A DNA stretch of 38,880 nt from Pseudomonadota bacterium (lineage in GTDB: Bacteria > Pseudomonadota > Gammaproteobacteria > Burkholderiales > Burkholderiaceae_F), in the NCBI GenBank assembly GCA_023443095.1, contig JAEZVV010000034.1, forward strand, positions 1 to 38,880, read 5' to 3'. Under the pieces are notes generated by a model. It saw nothing but the letters and a program-made list of their open reading frames with translations. It searched no databases and was not told the origin of the DNA. A program made the position numbers and the translations under genes. Shown in pieces: positions 1 to 8,355 of this stretch (position 1 is the first letter of the stretch; every line of letters starts with the position of its first letter).

Positions 1-2
1 CT

Positions 3-1733
3 TCGCTGCTCGGCCAGCTCTGGCCGGCGGTGGCGGCTGCCTGGAGCGAGGACCGCGGCCGCAGCATCGCGGTCCTGGTGCGCGGCCGCTCGCATCTGGC
101 AGCGATCGTGCCGGCGCTGCGCGAGGCCGGCCTGCCCTGCGCCGCGATGGAAATCGACGCGCTCGCGACCCGTCCGGTGGTGCAGGACCTCTACGCGCTG
201 ACCCGCGCCCTGCTGCACCCGGCCGACCGCATTGCCTGGCTGGCGGTGCTGCGGGCGCCGTGGTGCGGCCTGAGCCTGGCCGAGCTCGAGCTTCTCACCC
301 GCGGCAGCGACGCCCCGCTCGAGCAGTTGATGACCGAACCGGAGCGGATTGCTGCCTTCGATCCGGTCGCTCGCGCCCGCCTCGAGCGGCTCAAGGCGGC
401 GCTGCTGCCCCTGCTGGCCCGCCGCCGTCGCGAGCCGCTGCATGTCCTGCTCGAACGCGCCTGGATTGCGCTCGCCGGCCCGGCCTGCCATGCCCGGGCG
501 AGCGACGGAGCCGACGTCGAGGCCTGGTTCGACCTGGTGGCCGGGCTGGAGCTTGCCGGTCATATCGACAGCACGGCGCTGCTCGCGCAGCAGCTCGAGA
601 AGCTGTTTGCCGCGCCGGAGATGGGCGAGGCCAATCCGGTCCAGCTGATGACGATCCACAAATCGAAGGGCCTCGAGTTCGACACCGTGATCGTGCCCGG
701 GCTCGAACGCAGCCCGCGTGCGCCCGAACCGCGTCTGCTCGCCTGGCTCGAGCGCGCCGGCCGCGGCGGCCACGGCGAGTTGCTGCTAGCTCCGCTGCGG
801 CAGGCCGGTCGCAAGGAGGAACCGATCCACGACTACATCGCCCGCCTGCAGTCCGTGCGCGAGACCCTCGAGGCCGGCCGCCTGCTCTACGTTGCCGCCA
901 CCCGCGCCCAACGCAAGCTGCACCTGGTGGGTGCGGTGCGCGTCGGCGAGGACGGCGAGATCAAGCCGCCCCCCGGCGCTTCGCTGCTCGGCCAGCTCTG
1001 GCCGGCGGTGGCGGCGCTTTACGAAGGCGTGGTCGCGCCGACGGACGACGTCGCCGCGGCAGGAGTGGTGATCGATCAGGGCTTGCGCCGCCTGCCGCTC
1101 GACTGGCGGCCGGATCTGCCGGCCGGGCTGGACGTGGCGGCGCCGACCGCGACGGCGGAGCGTTTCGAAGTCGATTTCTCCTGGGCCGGCGAAAGCGTGC
1201 GCCATGCCGGGACCGTGGTCCATCACTGGCTGCAGCGGATCGCCGGCCACCTCGATGCCTGGACGCCCGAGCGGGTGCAAGGGCTGGGGCCGCGTCTTGC
1301 CCGCCAGCTCGCCGCGCTCGGCGTGCCCGAGAGCCAGCGTGCCGGAGCGGTGACGCGGGTGACGGCGGCGCTGAGTTCGACGCTGCAGGACGAGCGCGGT
1401 CGCTGGGTGCTGGGCTCGAACCTCGGGGCGCAATCGGAGTGGAAGCTTTGCGGCTGGCTCGACGGGCGCCGGCTCGAGGTGGCGATCGACCGCAGTTTTG
1501 TCGACGAGTCCGGGCTGCGCTGGATCGTCGACTACAAGACCGGTTGGCACGAGGGCGCCGGGGTCGAGGCTTTCCTGGACCAGGAAGTCGAACGCTACCG
1601 GCCCCAGCTCGAGCGTTACGCCCGGCTGGTCGCCGCGCTCGAACCCGGCCGGCAGATTCGCCTCGCCCTGTATTTCCCCTTGATGAAGGCATGGCGGGAA
1701 TGGACGCCGGCGGCTGCGGTCCAGGAAGCTTGA
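3..1733 (+). CDS. UvrD/RecB-like helicase-nuclease (AddA-type), 5'-truncated
   Basis: This is the C-terminal part of a UvrD-type helicase fused to a RecB-family nuclease, which would process double-strand breaks for recombination. The frame is open to the window edge, so the gene begins outside. Counting from the GTG at 30, helicase motif V-like residues (MTIHKSKGLEF) sit near 207-217 and motif VI-like residues (LLYVAATRAQRKLHLVG) near 285-302. The nuclease signature is VDYKTG at 500-505, with the upstream D in AIDRSF. The Walker A half is missing because of truncation. Betaproteobacteria often carry such a protein beside a PD-(D/E)XK partner, which would lie outside. The first 37 bases duplicate 979-1015 exactly (see findings), so the extreme 5' end may not be native. 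Family is secure; the exact name (addA or recB-like) is not. Confidence 0.88.
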   Translation, partial: SLLGQLWPAVAAAWSEDRGRSIAVLVRGRSHLAAIVPALREAGLPCAAMEIDALATRPVVQDLYALTRALLHPADRIAWLAVLRAPWCGLSLAELELLTRGSDAPLEQLMTEPERIAAFDPVARARLERLKAALLPLLARRRREPLHVLLERAWIALAGPACHARASDGADVEAWFDLVAGLELAGHIDSTALLAQQLEKLFAAPEMGEANPVQLMTIHKSKGLEFDTVIVPGLERSPRAPEPRLLAWLERAGRGGHGELLLAPLRQAGRKEEPIHDYIARLQSVRETLEAGRLLYVAATRAQRKLHLVGAVRVGEDGEIKPPPGASLLGQLWPAVAALYEGVVAPTDDVAAAGVVIDQGLRRLPLDWRPDLPAGLDVAAPTATAERFEVDFSWAGESVRHAGTVVHHWLQRIAGHLDAWTPERVQGLGPRLARQLAALGVPESQRAGAVTRVTAALSSTLQDERGRWVLGSNLGAQSEWKLCGWLDGRRLEVAIDRSFVDESGLRWIVDYKTGWHEGAGVEAFLDQEVERYRPQLERYARLVAALEPGRQIRLALYFPLMKAWREWTPAAAVQEA

Positions 1734-1820
1734 GCGGGCGGGCGTTGACCGCCTGATTTTCCGATTCCCGGGGCCTTGCCTAGACTGGCAGGCCTCTGCC
1801 ACCTTGGTGCGGCCGCTGTG

Positions 1821-2495
1821 ATGCCCAACCCGTTTGTTCGCCCTGCGGCTCTGATGGCCGCTGCCAGCGCGGTCCTGCTGGCCGCTGTTCCGGCGCAGGC
1901 CAGCCCGCTGCACGCGGCGGTCCAGGCCGACGACCTGGCAGCGGTGCGGGCCTGGCTGGCCGCGCCCGCGGGCGAGCGCCTGCGCGAGGCCCGCGATGCT
2001 CAAGGCCGCACGCCGCTGCTGCTGGCGACGGTGCTGGACCGGGTGAGCCTTGCCCAGGTCCTGATCGATGCCGGTGCCGACGTGAATGCCCGGGATTCCC
2101 AGCGCGACAGCCCCTACCTGCTGGCGGGTGCCCAGGGGCGCCTGGCCATCTTGCGCATGACCCTGGCGCACGGCGCTGACCTGCGCAGCACCAACCGCTA
2201 CGGCGGCACGGCGCTGATTCCGGCAGCCGAGCGCGGCCACGTGGAGACGGTGCGGGAACTGATCGCCGCCGGCGTCGATGTCGACCATGTCAATCACCTG
2301 GGCTGGACGGCGCTGCTCGAAGCCATCGTGTTGTCCGACGGCGGTCCGCCCCATCAGGACATCGTGCGTCAGCTGATTGCCGCTGGCGCCGACGTCAACC
2401 GGCCTGACCGGGACGGAGTGAGTCCGCTGCGCCATGCCGAGTTGCGCGGCTATGGTGTCATCGCCGCGCTGCTGCGCGCCGCCGGCGGCCGCTGA
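1821..2495 (+). CDS. Secreted ankyrin-repeat protein
   Basis: About 224 residues. The ATG at 1821 is chosen because it gives a clean Sec-type signal peptide: a hydrophobic run, then AQA followed by SPLHAA. A TTG at 1776 would add 15 residues in front and spoil it. The mature part is four to five ankyrin repeats. Visible signatures are GRTPLLLATVLDRVSLAQVLIDAGADVN, cut here as GRTPLLLA and IDAGADVN, then GGTALIPAAERGHVETVREL, GWTALLEAI and IAAGADVNRPDRDGVSPL. Ankyrin repeats bind proteins; the partner is unknown. No catalytic residues are seen. It stands alone between the helicase-nuclease and the deaminase genes on the same strand and may be periplasmic. Confidence 0.85.
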   Translation: MPNPFVRPAALMAAASAVLLAAVPAQASPLHAAVQADDLAAVRAWLAAPAGERLREARDAQGRTPLLLATVLDRVSLAQVLIDAGADVNARDSQRDSPYLLAGAQGRLAILRMTLAHGADLRSTNRYGGTALIPAAERGHVETVRELIAAGVDVDHVNHLGWTALLEAIVLSDGGPPHQDIVRQLIAAGADVNRPDRDGVSPLRHAELRGYGVIAALLRAAGGR

Positions 2496-2530
2496 TTCGT
2501 GTTGTATCGCTTTTTTTCAGGAGCCCTTCC

Positions 2531-3004
2531 ATGCCCGATCACATTTCCTTTCTGCGCGAGGCGGTGCGCCTGGCGCAGACCAACCGTGCGCAGGGCGGAC
2601 GCCCGTTTGGCGCCGTACTGACGCTCGGCGGGGAGCGTGTAGCCAGCGGCGTCAACGAAATCGTGCACAGCCACGACCCCACCACCCATGCCGAAATGCA
2701 GGCTCTGCGAGCCGCCAGCCGCCAGTTGGGTCGCCCGCGCCTGGATGGCTGCGTGGTGTATGCCAGCGGCCACCCTTGCCCGATGTGCCTGGCGGCGCTG
2801 GTCATGAGCGGGGTGGAGGCGGTGTATTACGCGTTCGACAACAGTGACGCCGCACCCTACGGGTTCTCGAGCGCGGCCGCTTACGAAGCGCTGCGCCTGC
2901 CGCTTGTGCCGCCGCCGCTGCCGCTCACGCGGCTGGACACGGGAGTGACGGCACGGCAGCTGTATGGCGATGCGTCCGCCGGTGATCCGACAGGGGCAAG
3001 TTGA
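2531..3004 (+). CDS. Nucleoside/guanine deaminase (CDA fold)
   Basis: 157 residues, the usual length of small guanine deaminases (GuaD) and related tRNA or nucleoside deaminases. Zinc ligands and catalytic glutamate are present: H53-A-E55 and P82-C83-P-M-C86. The region YYAFDNSDAAPYGFSSAAAYEAL resembles the C-terminal part of GuaD, which swaps into the partner active site and carries an aspartate and a tyrosine that select guanine. That points to guanine to xanthine deamination rather than tRNA adenosine deamination (TadA). An AGGAG at 2519-2523 lies seven bases before the ATG. It is cytosolic by lack of a signal. Substrate is inferred, not shown. Confidence 0.85.
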   Translation: MPDHISFLREAVRLAQTNRAQGGRPFGAVLTLGGERVASGVNEIVHSHDPTTHAEMQALRAASRQLGRPRLDGCVVYASGHPCPMCLAALVMSGVEAVYYAFDNSDAAPYGFSSAAAYEALRLPLVPPPLPLTRLDTGVTARQLYGDASAGDPTGAS

Positions 3005-3088
3005 GTGGCGAGCCGGCTCCGCCTTCTCGGTTTTCCTGGTGCTACTGCCAAGGAAAGCGCAAACACGTTCTAAGGTAGACTTCGTTTC

Positions 3089-3184
3089 GGCGGGCCCCCT
3101 CGCATGTGGGTGCCGTGAATCTGGTCAGGTCGGGAACGAAGCAGCCACAGCGGATTTCCCATAGTGCCGAGGACAAGGCTCGCC
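3089..3184 (+). ncRNA. ffs: Bacterial small SRP RNA (4.5S RNA)
   Basis: The apical domain reads GGTCAGGTCGGGAACGAAGC, followed by AGCC: the conserved GGTCAGG loop, the GGAA-type tetraloop region and the AAGCAGCC strand that bind Ffh. The ends pair: ggcgggcc at 3089-3096 with ggctcgcc at 3177-3184, one G-T wobble. The length of about 96 nt fits a 4.5S RNA. A TAGACT at 3076-3081 is placed correctly as a -10 box for a start near 3089; no convincing -35 is seen. Closeness to dnaX, ybaB and recR is a known arrangement of this RNA gene. Confidence 0.93.
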
Positions 3185-3331
3185 TCTTCATAGGTTTCCC
3201 CAAGGGTGGGGCCACATTGCTCCCGCCTGTCCTACTGTCCGTGTACTGCCTTGCTCGCGGTCCCGGCGCCGGCGGTCCGGACGCCACCGGGTTGGGCTGC
3301 CAGGCAGTCCGGAGCCAACCGACCAGATCCC

Positions 3332-3823
3332 ATGACCTTTCGCATCGAACCCGCCCGCCCTCAAGACTGCGGTGTGCTCGTTGAGTTGATCCGCGCCCTG
3401 GCCGATTACGAAAAACTCATACATCTGGTCGAAACCACCGAAGAACAGGTGCGTGCCGAACTGTTCGGGCCGAATCCCGTGATCGAGGCGGTGATCGGCT
3501 GGGAAGAGGCGCGCGGCGGCACTCAGGCGGTTGGGTTCGCCCTGTATTTCCACAATTATTCGACCTTCCTTGCCCGCCGCGGCCTGTACCTGGAAGACCT
3601 GTTCGTGGTGCCGGAAGCGCGCCGCCGCGGCTACGGCAAACTCCTGATGAGCCACCTGGCGCGCATCGCCGTCGAACGCGGCTGCGGCCGTTTCGAGTGG
3701 AGCGTGCTCGACTGGAACCAGCCGGCGATCGAGTTCTACGAATCGCTCGGCGCCGAGGTCCTGGCCGACTGGCGCATCTGCCGCATCACCGGCCCGGCGC
3801 TCGTGCGCATGGGCTCCGACTAA
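3332..3823 (+). CDS. GNAT N-acetyltransferase, diamine/SSAT-like
   Basis: 163 residues from the ATG at 3332; longer frames start in the upstream intergenic DNA and lack conservation signals. The acetyl-CoA pyrophosphate loop is R97-R-R-G-Y-G102 after the LYLEDLFVVPE strand. The segment FALYFHNYSTFLARRGLYLEDLF and the later FEWSVLDWNQPAIEFYESLGA are typical of the spermidine/spermine and thialysine acetyltransferase branch. The protein probably acetylates a diamine, polyamine or related amine; the exact substrate cannot be read. No Shine-Dalgarno sequence is obvious before the start. It sits between the SRP RNA gene and dnaX. Confidence 0.85.
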   Translation: MTFRIEPARPQDCGVLVELIRALADYEKLIHLVETTEEQVRAELFGPNPVIEAVIGWEEARGGTQAVGFALYFHNYSTFLARRGLYLEDLFVVPEARRRGYGKLLMSHLARIAVERGCGRFEWSVLDWNQPAIEFYESLGAEVLADWRICRITGPALVRMGSD

Positions 3824-3859
3824 AGTCGGCCGCCCGGCCGGCCACGTAGAATCGACCGC

Positions 3860-5719
3860 ATGTCCTATCAGGTCCTTGCCCGCAAATGGCGGCCGCGTGA
3901 TTTTGCGACGACGGTCGGCCAGGATCACGTGGTGCGCGCGCTCACCCATGCGCTGCGCGAAAAACGGCTGCACCACGCCTATCTCTTCACCGGCACGCGC
4001 GGAGTGGGCAAGACCACGCTCTCGCGCATCCTCGCCAAGAGCCTGAACTGCGTCGGCCCCGACGGCAGCGGCGGCATCACCGACCAGCCTTGCGGCGTGT
4101 GCGAGGCCTGTACCGCGATCGACGCCGGCCGCTTTGTCGACTACATCGAGATGGACGCGGCGAGCAACCGCGGCGTCGACGAGATGGTCGCACTGCTCGA
4201 GCGCGCGATGTACGCGCCCACCAATGCGCGCTTCAAGGTCTACATGATCGACGAAGTGCACCAGCTCTCGAACCACGCCTTCAACGCGATGCTGAAGACG
4301 CTCGAGGAGCCGCCCGACTACGTCAAGTTCATCCTCGCCACCACCGACCCGCAGAAGGTGCCGGTGACGGTGCTCTCGCGCTGCCTGCAGTTCAACCTCA
4401 AGAACATGACGCCGAGCGGCATTGCCGCCCACATGGCCGAGATCCTCGGCCATGAAGGCATCGAGGCCGAACCCGCCGCCCTGCGCATGCTGGCGCACGG
4501 CGCGCGCGGCTCGATGCGCGACGGCCTGTCGCTGCTCGACCAGGCGATCGCGTTTGCCGCCGGCCCGGTCTCGCTCGACGCGGTGCGTTCGATGCTGGGC
4601 GCGATCGACTCCGACACCCTGGTGCGTCTGCTCGATGCGCTGGCCGCCCGCGACGCCGTCGGCATGATGGTCATTGCCGACGAGATCGGCGCCCGCAGCC
4701 TGTCTTACGCCCAGGCTCTGCGCGACCTCGCCAGCCTCTTGCACCGGATCGCCCTGGCGCAGCAGGTGCCGGGCGCGATCACCGAGGAAGAGGCCGACGC
4801 GGCCGAGGTCAAGCGCCTGGCTGCTGCCTTTGCGCCCGAGGAAGTCCAGCTCTACTACCAGATCGCCCTGCACGGTCGCAACGACCTGCATCTGGCGCCC
4901 GACGACTACGCCGGCTTCACCATGAGCCTGATGCGCATGCTGGCTTTTGTGCCGGACGCCGCTCCCGCCGCCCGGCCGCACGATGCGCCGCTGCTGGCGA
5001 CGCGGCCGGCGCGTACCAGCGTCGCTCCGCGCTCCTTGCCGCCTGCGGCGGCCCCGGCCGCTAGGCCCGGCGCCGCCCCCGCGAAGCCGGTGCGCCCGGA
5101 CGAGCCTCCGGGCATGCCGCCGCCCTGGGATGACGACGATCCGATCGCTCGCGCCCCGGTGGTCGGCAGGCCGCCCTGGGAAAGTGAGGGAGCGCCAGCG
5201 CCCGCTGCAGCGCCCAGTCGCCGCGGGCCGATGGTGAGTGGCCGTCCGGCTTGGGAGGTCGAACCCAGCGAAAACCCGGCGCCGCCGGCCGAGCCGGTTC
5301 GCCGAACGGTCGCCGCCGCCCCGGCCCAGGGGGAACTGAGCGCGGCCGATTGGCCGGCGCTGGTCAACCAGCTGAAAGTGGTGGGCATGGCGCGTCAACT
5401 TGCCACCAATGCCGAGTTGGTCCGCGTCGAAGGCGACACTTTCCATCTGCGAGTCGAGCTCAAGCCGCTCGGCGAAGCCAACCATGTGAAGCGGCTCGAA
5501 GCCGCCTTGAGCGTGGCTCTCGGCCGCACCGCCCGGGTTTCCGTGGAAGTCGGCGCCACAGCCGGCCCGACCGCGGCCGGCATTGCCGAAGAGACCCGCG
5601 CCGAACGCCAGCGCGAGGCGGAAGCCGCGATTTACGCCGACCCCTTCGTGCGAGAATTGATCGATCAATTCGGCGCCGAGGTGGACGCTTCCAGCATCCG
5701 CCCGCGCAGCAACCAGTAA
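3860..5719 (+). CDS. dnaX: DNA polymerase III subunit gamma/tau
   Basis: 619 residues. It is the ATPase motor of the clamp loader. Walker A is GTRGVGKT at 45-52, the zinc module cysteines are C64, C78, C81 and C84, the Walker B box DEVH is at 131-134, and the SRC arginine-finger motif is near 173-175. After the AAA+ and collar regions comes a proline/alanine-rich linker (about 370-500), then a C-terminal tau domain (about 510-610) that contacts the polymerase and helicase. I saw no A-rich slippery site that would make a separate gamma form. The start has no Shine-Dalgarno; TAGAAT at 3847-3852 ends seven bases before the ATG, so the mRNA may be leaderless. Confidence 0.97.
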   Translation: MSYQVLARKWRPRDFATTVGQDHVVRALTHALREKRLHHAYLFTGTRGVGKTTLSRILAKSLNCVGPDGSGGITDQPCGVCEACTAIDAGRFVDYIEMDAASNRGVDEMVALLERAMYAPTNARFKVYMIDEVHQLSNHAFNAMLKTLEEPPDYVKFILATTDPQKVPVTVLSRCLQFNLKNMTPSGIAAHMAEILGHEGIEAEPAALRMLAHGARGSMRDGLSLLDQAIAFAAGPVSLDAVRSMLGAIDSDTLVRLLDALAARDAVGMMVIADEIGARSLSYAQALRDLASLLHRIALAQQVPGAITEEEADAAEVKRLAAAFAPEEVQLYYQIALHGRNDLHLAPDDYAGFTMSLMRMLAFVPDAAPAARPHDAPLLATRPARTSVAPRSLPPAAAPAARPGAAPAKPVRPDEPPGMPPPWDDDDPIARAPVVGRPPWESEGAPAPAAAPSRRGPMVSGRPAWEVEPSENPAPPAEPVRRTVAAAPAQGELSAADWPALVNQLKVVGMARQLATNAELVRVEGDTFHLRVELKPLGEANHVKRLEAALSVALGRTARVSVEVGATAGPTAAGIAEETRAERQREAEAAIYADPFVRELIDQFGAEVDASSIRPRSNQ

Positions 5720-5732
5720 AGAGAGAATCGCG

Positions 5733-6059
5733 ATGATGAAGGGTCAATTGGCCGGGCTGATGCAGCAGGCCCAGAAGATGCAAGAGAACATGAAGCGCAT
5801 GCAGGAGCAGCTGGGTGCGATCGAGGTCGAAGGCCAGTCGGGCGCCGGCATGGTCAAGGTCGTGATGACCTGCAAGCACGACGTCAAGCGGGTGACGATC
5901 GACCCGAGTCTGGTCGGCGACGACAAGGACATGCTCGAAGACCTGGTGGCGGCCGCCTTCAACGACGCCGTGCGCCGCGTCGAAACCACCAGCCAGGAAA
6001 AGATGGCGGCGGTAACTGCCGGCATGCCGCTGCCGCCGGGCTTCAAGCTGCCGTTTTAA
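5733..6059 (+). CDS. ybaB: YbaB/EbfC nucleoid-associated protein
   Basis: 108 residues, the full family length. It opens with MMKGQLAGLMQQAQKMQENMKRMQEQL, given here in part as the helical LMQQAQKMQENMKRMQEQL, which forms the DNA-contacting helix. The core strand-rich part contains EGQSGAGMVKVVMTCKHDVK, and the C-terminus ends with the family's GMPLPPGFKLPF. These proteins form dimers that bind DNA and shape the nucleoid. The gene follows dnaX by 13 bp and precedes recR, the classic dnaX-ybaB-recR order, so co-transcription is likely. The ATG at 5733 or the one at 5736 could be used. Confidence 0.95.
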   Translation: MMKGQLAGLMQQAQKMQENMKRMQEQLGAIEVEGQSGAGMVKVVMTCKHDVKRVTIDPSLVGDDKDMLEDLVAAAFNDAVRRVETTSQEKMAAVTAGMPLPPGFKLPF

Positions 6060-6070
6060 GGAGTCGCTTT

Positions 6071-6157
6071 CGATGTACGCGATCGCTGCGCGATCGCACG
6101 TGCATCGGAAGCGTTCTGATTTGAGGGTCGGGCTTCGGGCGGCCGGGCGCCCGACCC
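6071..6157 (+). repeat. Two palindromes between ybaB and recR
   Basis: The 161-bp gap in an otherwise tight operon holds two dyads. One is an imperfect hairpin at 6071-6107 built around two CGCGATCGC-like cores. The second has perfect 9-bp arms, gggtcgggc at 6125-6133 and gcccgaccc at 6149-6157. No run of T follows, so they look more like a repeat-type element or mRNA stability structure than a terminator. Confidence 0.6.
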
Positions 6158-6220
6158 GGATTCAAAAGCTACTGGCTCGCTGCGCTCGCAGCTCCTTCTC
6201 ACCTTCACGGCTCCCTGCGC

Positions 6221-6823
6221 ATGAAACTCGGTCCCTCGATCGATACGCTGGTCGAAACGCTCAAGCGTCTGCCCGGGATCGGGCCGCGCTCGGCGCAGCG
6301 CATCGCCTTCCATCTGCTGCAGCACGATCGCGACGCGGCGGTTGCCCTGGGTGAGGCGCTGCTGGCGGCTGCGGCCTCGGTCGGGCATTGCGCCAAATGC
6401 AATACCCTGACCGAGCTGTCTGTTTGCGAGACCTGCGCCAACCCGCGCCGCGACGGGTCGCTGCTGTGCGTGGTCGAAACCCCGGCCGACCAGTTGATGA
6501 TCGAGCAGTCGCTCGCTTATCAAGGCCTGTATTTCGTCCTGCTCGGGCGGCTCTCTCCGCTCGACGGCGTGGGGCCGCGCGAGCTCAAGATGGAGCGCCT
6601 GCTGGCGCGAGCCGCCGACGGCGTGGTCAAGGAAGTGGTGGTGGCCACCTCGTTCACCCCCGAAGGCGACGCCACGGCTCATTACATCGGCGAGCTGCTG
6701 CGCGCGCGCAATCCCGACCTGGTTGTCACTCGCCTGGCGCGCGGCGTGCCCGCCGGAGCGGAACTCGAATACACCGACGTCAACACCATCGCGCAGGCGA
6801 TGCTCGATCGGCGGGCGGCTTGA
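6221..6823 (+). CDS. recR: Recombination mediator protein RecR
   Basis: 200 residues, full length. RecR forms a ring with RecF or RecO and helps RecA load on gapped single-stranded DNA. The N-terminal helix-hairpin-helix contains LPGIGPRSAQRIAFHLL (17-33). The zinc finger cysteines are C57, C60, C69 and C72. The Toprim domain begins at VVETPAD (84-90) and contains the conserved GRLSPLDGVGP segment. The C-terminal ARGVPAGAELEYTDVNTI is the usual family ending. It is the last gene of the dnaX-ybaB-recR group. Confidence 0.96.
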   Translation: MKLGPSIDTLVETLKRLPGIGPRSAQRIAFHLLQHDRDAAVALGEALLAAAASVGHCAKCNTLTELSVCETCANPRRDGSLLCVVETPADQLMIEQSLAYQGLYFVLLGRLSPLDGVGPRELKMERLLARAADGVVKEVVVATSFTPEGDATAHYIGELLRARNPDLVVTRLARGVPAGAELEYTDVNTIAQAMLDRRAA

Positions 6824-7078
6824 TCCCGCCAAAACCCGGAATGGGTTTCTAGGCGTTATGCTCACGCCTTAGTAGCGTCCAGCGCACACCCCCGCGCTGT
6901 TGCGTGCCGCCTCGGGTCAAGAGCCCGAGTGGCGAGTGCCCCACGGTGTTGATGATCTCGATCCACCGTGTCAGGTACCGGCCTTGATCTTGCCGACGGG
7001 CCGCGGCTGCACAGAATTGGATGAACCGATCCGCCTGGCTGGGCTGGGGCGGGCGTTTTTCTACGGGGGTAGCAGGAG

Positions 7079-8308
7079 ATGGCGGCGGCGTCAGGAACGA
7101 AGGAGCAGCGGGGAGCGCTCGCCGGGGTGAAGGTGCTCGAGCTTGGCACCTTGATCGCCGGGCCGTTTGCGTCCCGCTTGTTGGCCGAGTTCGGCGCCGA
7201 CGTGATCAAGGTCGAGGACCCGCGCGGCGGCGACCCGATCCGCTCCTGGCGCGTGTTGCACGAAGGCAGCTCGCTGTGGTGGCTGGTCCAGTCGCGCAAC
7301 AAGCAGTCGATCACGCTCAACCTCAAGGACCCGCGTGCGCAGGAGATCGCGCGCCGGCTGGCGCTCGAGGCCGACGTAGTGATCGAGAACTACCGCCCCG
7401 GCGTGCTCGAGAAATGGGGCCTGGGCTGGGAGCAGCTGCACGAGCTCAATCCCTCGCTCGTCATGGTGCGGCTCTCGGGTTACGGCCAGACCGGCCCGAT
7501 GCGCGACCGCCCTGGATTCGGCGCGATCGGCGAAGCGATGGGCGGGATCCGCTACGTTTCGGGATTTCCCGACCGGCCGCCGGTACGCATCGGCATCTCG
7601 ATTGGCGACTCGGTCGCCGCCCTGCACGGCGTGATCGGCGCCCTGATGGCGCTGCGCCACCGCGATGCCACCGGCGGCCGCGGCCGGGGCGAGGGGCAGA
7701 TGGTTGACGTCGCGCTCTACGAGTCGGTCTTCAACCTGATGGAGTCGACTCTGCCCGAGTTCGACCGTGCCGGCCTGGTGCGAGAGCGCACCGGCGGCGC
7801 CTTGCCCGGCATCGTCCCCTCGAACACTTATACCTGCGGCGACGGCCAGGCCATCGTGGTCGCCGGCAACGGCGACGCGATTTTCAAGCGCCTGATGCAA
7901 GCGATCGGCCGCGCCGATCTCGCCGGCGATCCCGATCTGGTCCACAACGACGGCCGCGTGGCGCGGGCGAACGAGATCGACGCGGCCATCGGCCAGTGGT
8001 GCTCGGAGCGCGGCATAACCGAAGCGCTCGCCGCCCTGGGCGCGGCCGACGTGCCGGTCTCCAAGATCTACAGCGTGGCCGACATGGTGGCCGATCCGCA
8101 GTTCCAGGCGCGCGGCATGTTTGAACGCCAGCCGCTCGCCGATGGCAGTTCGCTCGCCGTGCCGGCGGTCTGTCCCAAGCTTTCGGCCACGCCGGGCGCA
8201 ACCCGCTGGCTCGGACCTGCGCTCGGCGAGCACACCGACTCGGTCCTGCGCGGGCTGGGTCTAGACGCAGCGGCGATCGACGCGCTACGGCGCGACGGCG
8301 CGATCTGA
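7079..8308 (+). CDS. CaiB/BaiF family III CoA-transferase
   Basis: 409 residues. Family III enzymes move CoA between carboxylic acids, or racemise methyl-branched acyl-CoAs, through an aspartyl-CoA thioester. The N-terminus GVKVLELGTLIAGPFASRLLAEFGADVIKVE is diagnostic (quoted in part: LELGTLIAGPFASRLL). The catalytic aspartate is D210 in GQMVDVALYES. The substrate cannot be inferred from sequence alone. The ATG at 7079 has a purine-rich CAGGAG directly abutting it, which is closer than usual, so a start a little downstream is possible. A NitT/TauT-type ABC importer follows 47 bp later on the same strand, suggesting uptake and activation of the same organic acid. Confidence 0.9.
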   Translation: MAAASGTKEQRGALAGVKVLELGTLIAGPFASRLLAEFGADVIKVEDPRGGDPIRSWRVLHEGSSLWWLVQSRNKQSITLNLKDPRAQEIARRLALEADVVIENYRPGVLEKWGLGWEQLHELNPSLVMVRLSGYGQTGPMRDRPGFGAIGEAMGGIRYVSGFPDRPPVRIGISIGDSVAALHGVIGALMALRHRDATGGRGRGEGQMVDVALYESVFNLMESTLPEFDRAGLVRERTGGALPGIVPSNTYTCGDGQAIVVAGNGDAIFKRLMQAIGRADLAGDPDLVHNDGRVARANEIDAAIGQWCSERGITEALAALGAADVPVSKIYSVADMVADPQFQARGMFERQPLADGSSLAVPAVCPKLSATPGATRWLGPALGEHTDSVLRGLGLDAAAIDALRRDGAI

Positions 8309-8355
8309 CTTTTCGAAACGGCGGCCCGTGGGCTGCCAGCAATCAAGGAGCACCG

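Noticed and set aside
3188..5668. 826-codon minus-strand frame opposite the acetyltransferase and dnaX
   Set aside because: Antisense to conserved genes, no domain and no ribosome site worth noting.
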